A stretch of 18,137 nt of DNA, from the NCBI GenBank assembly GCA_003149735.1, contig QANA01000020.1, positions 1-18,137 on the forward strand, given 5' to 3'. This DNA comes from Clostridiales bacterium (GTDB taxonomy: Bacteria > Bacillota_A > Clostridia > Christensenellales > Christensenellaceae). The notes below the pieces were generated by a model. It worked only from the letters and a program-made list of their open reading frames with translations, was not told where the DNA came from and did not search any database. A program made the position numbers and the translations under genes. Shown here in pieces: positions 13,998 to 18,137 of the stretch. Within the stretch, counting starts at the first letter, position 1. Every line of letters begins with the position of its first letter.

Positions 13998-15128
13998 TTA
14001 GATATGCAATGCACTGAGCAGAAGAGATAACCGTAGAGGTGTCAGAAGAGGCTGCTCTGTCAGTGCCTGTTGCAGCAACTCCATATTTTCTTCGCTGTAT
14101 TCCACTTCCTTTGAAAAAGATTTGGCAATATGGCAGGCTTTGGAAAAATCCCAGGGTTCTCCGATATGAACGGAATGGATCTGCAAAAGATACAGTAAAG
14201 AAAAAGCTGCTGCAATCAGTTGAAGTTTGCCGAGCATATCCCAATCAAAGGAAGCTTTCGCGAAATATCGAAACAGCAAATATATGCAGAACTGCTCGTA
14301 GAGAAGCACACACCAACTTTCAGCCGGTGGTTGAAGTGCGCATAGCTGAGCAGGAGAGCATTGGGAAAGCCATTGGGCGCAGGCGCTGAGTTCCGCATTC
14401 CAATGAGAGTCCAGATATTCCATTTGGAGGAAAGTATTCAGCAAAGCGCACAATGTTTCACAGGGGTTGAAGTATACCAAAGGAAGGGGATACTCTGCCG
14501 GGGGTTCCTGGGCGCATATTTGGCAGAAGCTATCGAGAGAAGTGCCGGTCTCCAACAATGCCTGCAGCTCCTGCCCATACAATAAAGCCTGCAATAAGCG
14601 TTGACTGACAGGAAGCGTGCGCTGCTGCAGCAAAAGCATCAGATGCTTGCGCGCATGAAAGACGCCTGTACGTAAAGCAGGCTCGAAAGGCTGCTGTTCC
14701 TCAAAAGGAGCTGTTCCTTCGCTTTCGATTAATTGCATAGGCTGACTGCGGCTGAGAATCAGCCGGGCAGCTGATTCACAGGCCAAGCCCAGGCCGATTT
14801 CGGCAAAATCACCAAATTGCTCGGCGAAGCGTGGATGCATGGTACAGATCCGGCAAAGTGCTTGTTCGCCCAGGCGGATATGAATTTCACATAGATTCTG
14901 CGCATTGAGAAACGGGCAACGTTCATCTTTACCGCATAAACGAAAATGCGGCGTGGGATCGGCTTGGATATTAGCACGGAGTTTTTCGCCGAAAGCCCCG
15001 GGTTGAGCTATATAATTGGCATAGGCATCGGGGTCAATATCAATTTCCCAACCAAGGCAGCAATTATCATGGCAAGCCGAAGCCAGGCAGTGGAAGGATG
15101 GATAGTAATCGGGGTACAATAACTTCAT
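13998..15128 (-). CDS. FliB-type (flagellin lysine-N-methylase family) cysteine-rich protein
   Basis: This 376-residue protein carries the Cys pattern of the FliB/YkgJ-like family. Near the N-terminus are C14, C19, C23 and C24 with W27 ('CHDNCCLGW'). A second cluster follows at C65, C71, C80, C92 and C95 ('CPFL', 'LCRICTMHPR'). The remainder is helical and still Cys-rich. FliB of Salmonella methylates flagellin lysines, and the Cys clusters probably bind metal or an Fe-S centre. Many Clostridia carry such genes away from flagellar loci, and no motility gene is in this window, so the substrate is unknown. I chose ATG 15128, which gives a family-like N-terminus, over upstream TTG/GTG codons that lie inside the previous gene's terminator. 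No Shine-Dalgarno is visible before it. No clear terminator follows its stop at 13998. Confidence 0.75.
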   Translation of the reverse strand: MKLLYPDYYPSFHCLASACHDNCCLGWEIDIDPDAYANYIAQPGAFGEKLRANIQADPTPHFRLCGKDERCPFLNAQNLCEIHIRLGEQALCRICTMHPRFAEQFGDFAEIGLGLACESAARLILSRSQPMQLIESEGTAPFEEQQPFEPALRTGVFHARKHLMLLLQQRTLPVSQRLLQALLYGQELQALLETGTSLDSFCQICAQEPPAEYPLPLVYFNPCETLCALLNTFLQMEYLDSHWNAELSACAQWLSQCSPAQLCALQPPAESWCVLLYEQFCIYLLFRYFAKASFDWDMLGKLQLIAAAFSLLYLLQIHSVHIGEPWDFSKACHIAKSFSKEVEYSEENMELLQQALTEQPLLTPLRLSLLLSALHI

Positions 15129-15138
15129 AATCAGGATG

Positions 15139-15165
15139 AAAAAGCCCTGCGGCAACACGCAGGGC
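15139..15165 (-). terminator. Intrinsic terminator after the aldose-epimerase gene
   Basis: On the minus strand GCCCTGCG (15165-15158) pairs with CGCAGGGC (15151-15144) around a 6-nt loop, followed by T5 (15143-15139). It starts 11 nt after the epimerase stop and ends only 10 nt before the likely start of the FliB-type gene. Confidence 0.88.
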
Positions 15166-15176
15166 AAAGAGTTGCT

Positions 15177-16046
15177 TTATTTGAGGACAGTAATGGAATA
15201 GCTGACGCTGTATTCCTGACCGGCTTCCAACGTAATGTGGCCGGGCTTATCCTCAAAGTTTCCGGATTCATCGGTGTAAGCCGGCAATCCGTTCCAGGGT
15301 TCCAGGCAGAAGAAAGGTGCCTGCTTTTTGGGCGGTGTCCATAAAGTGAGATTTTCAAAACCGGTGTAATCAAATTCCAGGCCGGTGCCATCGCTCTTTT
15401 TGACCAGCTTGACTTTATGGCTTTTGGGTGCCTTGAGGATAATGGCGTCCACATCAAAATCGTCATAGACGATATCGTAGGTATTACCCGTGATGCGCTT
15501 AGCCAGCCGATAGGATTCGCTGAACAGGCTTTGTGCGTCCGTATAATAAAGATCCAGATCTTCTTCCTGCTCGAAAATCAATTGGTAATCCTCCGCAGAA
15601 CCATCTACGCAATATCCGGCATGTCCGCCGATGCAGAACAGCATGGGCTGCGTACCGGTGTTACAAACGGTATAAGTGGTGGTATATCCCTGCTCGGTGA
15701 TCTCGTGGGCGACGAGTAAACGGAAATCAAAGGGGTATTGTTCTTTGGTTTTTTCAGAAGAAGTGAGAGCAAAAGTGATTTTGGTATCCGTGCATTCTAC
15801 CAGCTCAAATTCACTTTTACGGGCGAATCCATGCTTGGTGGTAAGCGAATATTCTTTACCGCCAAATTTGACTTTCCAATCCTTCAGTGCGCTGACAAAG
15901 GGAAAAAGCACGGGTGCATGACCGTTCCAAAAAGCGGGATCCCCGGTCCAGATATATTCCTTACCTTCATTCGTATAAGAGATGAGCTCGCCGCCATAGG
16001 TATCTGCAATGCCCTTGGCGCAGCCGATTTGCAATATTTTCTGCAT
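15177..16046 (-). CDS. Aldose-1-epimerase (galactose mutarotase) family protein, LacX-like
   Basis: This is a 289-residue cytoplasmic beta-sandwich protein, probably interconverting the alpha and beta anomers of a sugar or sugar phosphate. Visible landmarks are 'APVLFPFVSAL' (44-54), H72 in 'KHGFAR', H142 in 'IGGHAGY' (the expected catalytic His) and E249 in 'CLEPWNG' (the expected catalytic Glu). The length fits the LacX-like branch, shorter than canonical GalM (about 340). Catalysis looks intact, but the sugar is not identifiable. ATG 16046 follows AAAGGAG at a normal spacing, and a good promoter lies upstream at 16083-16111. With its own promoter and terminator it appears to be a single-gene unit. 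Confidence 0.88.
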   Translation of the reverse strand: MQKILQIGCAKGIADTYGGELISYTNEGKEYIWTGDPAFWNGHAPVLFPFVSALKDWKVKFGGKEYSLTTKHGFARKSEFELVECTDTKITFALTSSEKTKEQYPFDFRLLVAHEITEQGYTTTYTVCNTGTQPMLFCIGGHAGYCVDGSAEDYQLIFEQEEDLDLYYTDAQSLFSESYRLAKRITGNTYDIVYDDFDVDAIILKAPKSHKVKLVKKSDGTGLEFDYTGFENLTLWTPPKKQAPFFCLEPWNGLPAYTDESGNFEDKPGHITLEAGQEYSVSYSITVLK

Positions 16047-16082
16047 AAAAACTCCTTTCTCTGTTTCACAAAGTTTGATTTT

Positions 16083-16111
16083 ATTATGCTACATTTTATA
16101 GCTTTGTTCAA
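16083..16111 (-). promoter_or_regulatory. Promoter of the aldose-epimerase gene
   Basis: On the minus strand TTGAAC (16111-16106) and CATAAT (16088-16083) are 17 nt apart, followed by a leader of roughly 30 nt to the start at 16046. The rest of this divergent intergenic region (16047-16302) holds the met promoter on the other strand and no visible riboswitch or gene. Confidence 0.65.
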
Positions 16112-16213
16112 GAGTGGAAACAGGCTTTTATATGAATGGAAAATATTTTTGCGGCAGTGTTTACAGCAGACAGCAGATGGTTTATAAAAGAACAGAGAGA
16201 GGCGCCATATAAC

Positions 16214-16242
16214 TTGTAATTGTCGGGTAAATGTAGTATGAT
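16214..16242 (+). promoter_or_regulatory. Promoter of the metNIQ operon
   Basis: TTGTAA (16214-16219) and TATGAT (16237-16242) are separated by 17 nt. Transcription would start near 16249, leaving only about 54 nt before metN. That is too short for an S-box (SAM-I) riboswitch or a Met T-box, the usual control elements of methionine transport in Bacillota. Confidence 0.65.
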
Positions 16243-16302
16243 AATGTAAATATTTTGTGAAGAAAATGATTGTGAGGAGAATTCTGTTTTGACGGGCAGA
16301 AG

Positions 16303-17337
16303 ATGGGAAGCATGGGAAAAGATATCATTCAGATTTCAGAACTGAATAAGACATTTACTTCCAAAGAAAATCGTGTGGTAGCTTTGAAGCATATCAATCT
16401 TTCGATTCGGGAAGGAGAGATTTTCGGCATTATCGGCCTCAGCGGCGCAGGAAAAAGTACGTTGGTGCGTTGCATGAATATGCTGGAACGCCCTACAGAA
16501 GGGACTGTACGCTTTGATGGCGTGGATTTGGCTACGCTTCCGCGTAAAGAATTGCTGAAAGTTCGGCAGTCTATCGGCATGATTTTTCAGGGATTTAACC
16601 TGTTGGAACAGAGGACAGCGCTGAAAAATATTTGTTATCCGATGGAGATAGCGGGCTGGCCCAAGGAGAAGATGCTGAAACGTGCGCAGGAACTGCTGCA
16701 GGTTGTCGGTCTGCCCGATCGGGCAGAGGCATATCCTTCGCAGCTTTCAGGTGGCCAGAAGCAGCGGATTGCCATTGCGCGTGCTCTGGCGACTTACCCG
16801 AAAGTGTTGCTATGTGATGAAGCAACCAGTGCGCTCGATCCTAATACAACGCAGTCTATCCTGAATTTGCTCAGAGAAATCAACCGCACGATGGGAGTGA
16901 CAATTGTCATTATTACTCATGAAATGCGTGTAATTGAGCAGATTTGTCATAGAGTGGCGGTGATCGATCAGAGCGAGATCGTGGAAATGGGGGAAGTAAA
17001 GGAAGTATTTCTGAGGCCGCAGTCGGCTATTGCCAAACAGTTGATCCTGCCACAGGGAGAAGGCGTTGAACGCATGGCGGGAAACAGAAATATGCGAATT
17101 GTATTTGACGGAATGTCCTCATTTGAGCCGGTTATTTCCAACATGACGCTGGAATGCCGCACCCCGGTTAATATTCTGTTTGCAGATACAAAAAATATTG
17201 ATGGAAAAGCCTTTGGGCATATGATTTTGCAATTGCCGGAGGATGAGGCGGCGGTAGAGCGCATTAAAGCCTATCTGGAGAGCCGGGGAATTGTATATAA
17301 GGAGGAGATACAGGATGTTCACATCACAAATGCTTGA
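16303..17337 (+). CDS. metN: Methionine ABC transporter ATP-binding protein
   Basis: This 344-residue ATPase powers methionine import with MetI and MetQ. It has Walker A 'GLSGAGKS' (45-52), Q-loop Q96 in 'MIFQGFNLL', signature 'LSGGQKQR' (148-155), Walker B '[12 protein letters not shown]' (168-179) and the H-loop H206. A C-terminal NIL domain (about 265-340) in this family binds methionine and inhibits transport when the cell is replete. The start is uncertain: ATG 16303 and ATG 16312 are both in frame and neither has a strong ribosome site. 16312 has GGGA 4 nt upstream. The good GAGGAG at 16274-16279 is 23 nt before 16303 and lines up with a TTG in another frame. metI overlaps the last 23 nt. 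Confidence 0.93.
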   Translation: MGSMGKDIIQISELNKTFTSKENRVVALKHINLSIREGEIFGIIGLSGAGKSTLVRCMNMLERPTEGTVRFDGVDLATLPRKELLKVRQSIGMIFQGFNLLEQRTALKNICYPMEIAGWPKEKMLKRAQELLQVVGLPDRAEAYPSQLSGGQKQRIAIARALATYPKVLLCDEATSALDPNTTQSILNLLREINRTMGVTIVIITHEMRVIEQICHRVAVIDQSEIVEMGEVKEVFLRPQSAIAKQLILPQGEGVERMAGNRNMRIVFDGMSSFEPVISNMTLECRTPVNILFADTKNIDGKAFGHMILQLPEDEAAVERIKAYLESRGIVYKEEIQDVHITNA

Positions 17338-17980
17338 ATTATTTGGCGTTGGAATACTGGAGTCCCTTTATATGACGCTGGGCTCAACATTGTTGGCTTA
17401 TTTGTTTGGATTGCCGTTGGGGTTGCTGCTGTCGGTGACGGATAAAGAGGGAATTTATCCGATTCGCTGGCTGAATGCGATTCTGGGGTTCCTGGTCAAT
17501 ATGCTGCGTTCCATTCCCTTTATCATTTTGCTGGTGGCAATTATTCCGTTCACACGCAGCATTGTGGGCACTTCTATTGGCTCTACGGCGACGATTGTGC
17601 CGTTAGTCGTTTCGGCGGTGCCTTTTGTAGCGCGTATGGTGGAGTCTTCCATCAAAGAAGTGGATGCCGGAGTGATTGAAGCGGCCCAAGCAATGGGGAC
17701 GCCCACACTGAAGATTGTCACAAAAGTGCTGGTGCCTGAAGCGAAGCCTTCGCTGCTGACCGGTGCGGCGATTGCAGTTACCACAATTCTTGGCTATTCG
17801 GCAATGGCCGGATTTGTTGGCGGCGGCGGCCTGGGAACGATTGCGATTAACTATGGTTATTATCGCTACCAGACGGATGTGATGCTGGTGACAGTGGCCC
17901 TGTTGATCCTGATTGTACAGATTTTCCAGGAAGTGGGCATGCATATTGCTCGTAAGGCAGATAAACGAATCAATTCATAA
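17315..17980 (+). CDS. metI: Methionine ABC transporter permease
   Basis: This 221-residue inner-membrane permease has about five predicted transmembrane segments (roughly 18-42, 54-78, 88-106, 148-168, 188-206). The cytoplasmic EAA-type loop 'IEAAQAMGTPTLKIVTKVLVPEA' is spread over 121-143 and contacts MetN. 'GGGGLGTIAINYGYYRY' is typical of MetI. I chose ATG 17315, not upstream codons in the same frame: it follows a near-perfect AGGAGGAG (17299-17306) with 8-nt spacing and gives the normal N-terminus. It overlaps the end of metN by 23 nt, indicating tight coupling, and is followed 17 nt later by the lipoprotein gene. Confidence 0.94.
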   Translation: MFTSQMLELFGVGILESLYMTLGSTLLAYLFGLPLGLLLSVTDKEGIYPIRWLNAILGFLVNMLRSIPFIILLVAIIPFTRSIVGTSIGSTATIVPLVVSAVPFVARMVESSIKEVDAGVIEAAQAMGTPTLKIVTKVLVPEAKPSLLTGAAIAVTTILGYSAMAGFVGGGGLGTIAINYGYYRYQTDVMLVTVALLILIVQIFQEVGMHIARKADKRINS

Positions 17981-17997
17981 TCAAAGGAGATTATATA

Positions 17998-18137
17998 ATG
18001 AAAAAATTTGTAGCATTGGTATTGGCGCTGAGCCTGGTGGTATGCATTGCAGCGGGCTGCAGCAAGAAGGACGATAAGACGATTCGCGTTGGAGCGAGCG
18101 TGACGCCGCATGCGGAGATTCTGGAAGTAGCCAAGGA
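17998..18137 (+). CDS. metQ: Methionine-binding lipoprotein MetQ, N-terminal part (3' end outside window)
   Basis: 46 codons are visible. A lipoprotein signal peptide, with basic 'MKK', a hydrophobic stretch and lipobox 'IAAGC', places the lipidated Cys at residue 21, so the mature protein would be anchored on the outer face of the membrane. The mature start, 'TIRVGASVTPHAEILEVAK', is the characteristic opening of the NlpA/MetQ family. AAAGGAGA (17983-17990) precedes the ATG at 17998 with about 7 nt spacing. It is the substrate-binding member of the metNIQ operon. Methionine specificity is from family knowledge. Confidence 0.9.
   Translation, partial: MKKFVALVLALSLVVCIAAGCSKKDDKTIRVGASVTPHAEILEVAK

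Noticed and set aside
15129..15167. Longer FliB-type protein starting at TTG 15167
   Set aside because: The extra 13 codons are the upstream gene's terminator hairpin, and the family normally starts near the ATG at 15128.

Overview
The window looks like a stretch of a Bacillota (Clostridia-type) chromosome of moderate GC content. The evidence is strong GGAGG-type ribosome sites, the zapA / long U32 / mutS2 gene order, OmpR-class two-component pairs, an HtrA with an N-terminal anchor, a short Gram-positive NagB, and intrinsic terminators with U-runs. I see no phage, IS, CRISPR, rRNA or tRNA sequence. A species cannot be named from this.

Layout. (1) 1-275 is the end of a YcxB-like gene. (2) 301-5488, plus strand: promoter, zapA, an intrinsic terminator, then a long U32/DUF3656 protein and mutS2. 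This is a housekeeping block for cell division, RNA modification and ribosome or DNA quality control. (3) 5494-9311: an OmpR-type regulator, a HAMP-containing histidine kinase and an HtrA-like membrane serine protease, ended by a strong terminator. This looks like an envelope protein-stress operon. (4) 9338-11402: a second regulator/kinase pair, with no HAMP in the kinase, closed by a terminator that also faces the minus-strand genes. (5) 11529-16111, minus strand, read right to left: an aldose-1-epimerase-like gene with its own promoter and terminator, a cysteine-rich FliB-type gene, then cysS and nagB behind a roughly 190-nt leader. (6) 16214-18137, plus strand: promoter, metN, metI and the start of metQ, a methionine ABC importer.

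The most interesting element is the cysS leader on the minus strand (about 13765-13940). It contains an 11-codon ORF with a good ribosome site that reads MKLCCCRKDVV, with three consecutive Cys codons. A perfect 9-bp terminator with a U6 tract follows just before cysS. Between them lie segments that can form a pre-emptor hairpin, an anti-antiterminator and an antiterminator, which are mutually exclusive. The leader stop codon abuts the first arm of the pre-emptor hairpin, so a ribosome that finishes the leader would favour termination and one stalled on the Cys codons would favour read-through. This is the logic of ribosome-mediated attenuation, in a gene class and lineage where tRNA-sensing T-boxes are the usual device; I find no intact T-box here. 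The mechanism is inferred from sequence alone.

Two other points stand out. HtrA lies between two two-component systems with repeat-rich upstream regions that may be operators. The FliB-type gene starts 10 nt past the previous gene's terminator U-run without a visible Shine-Dalgarno sequence.
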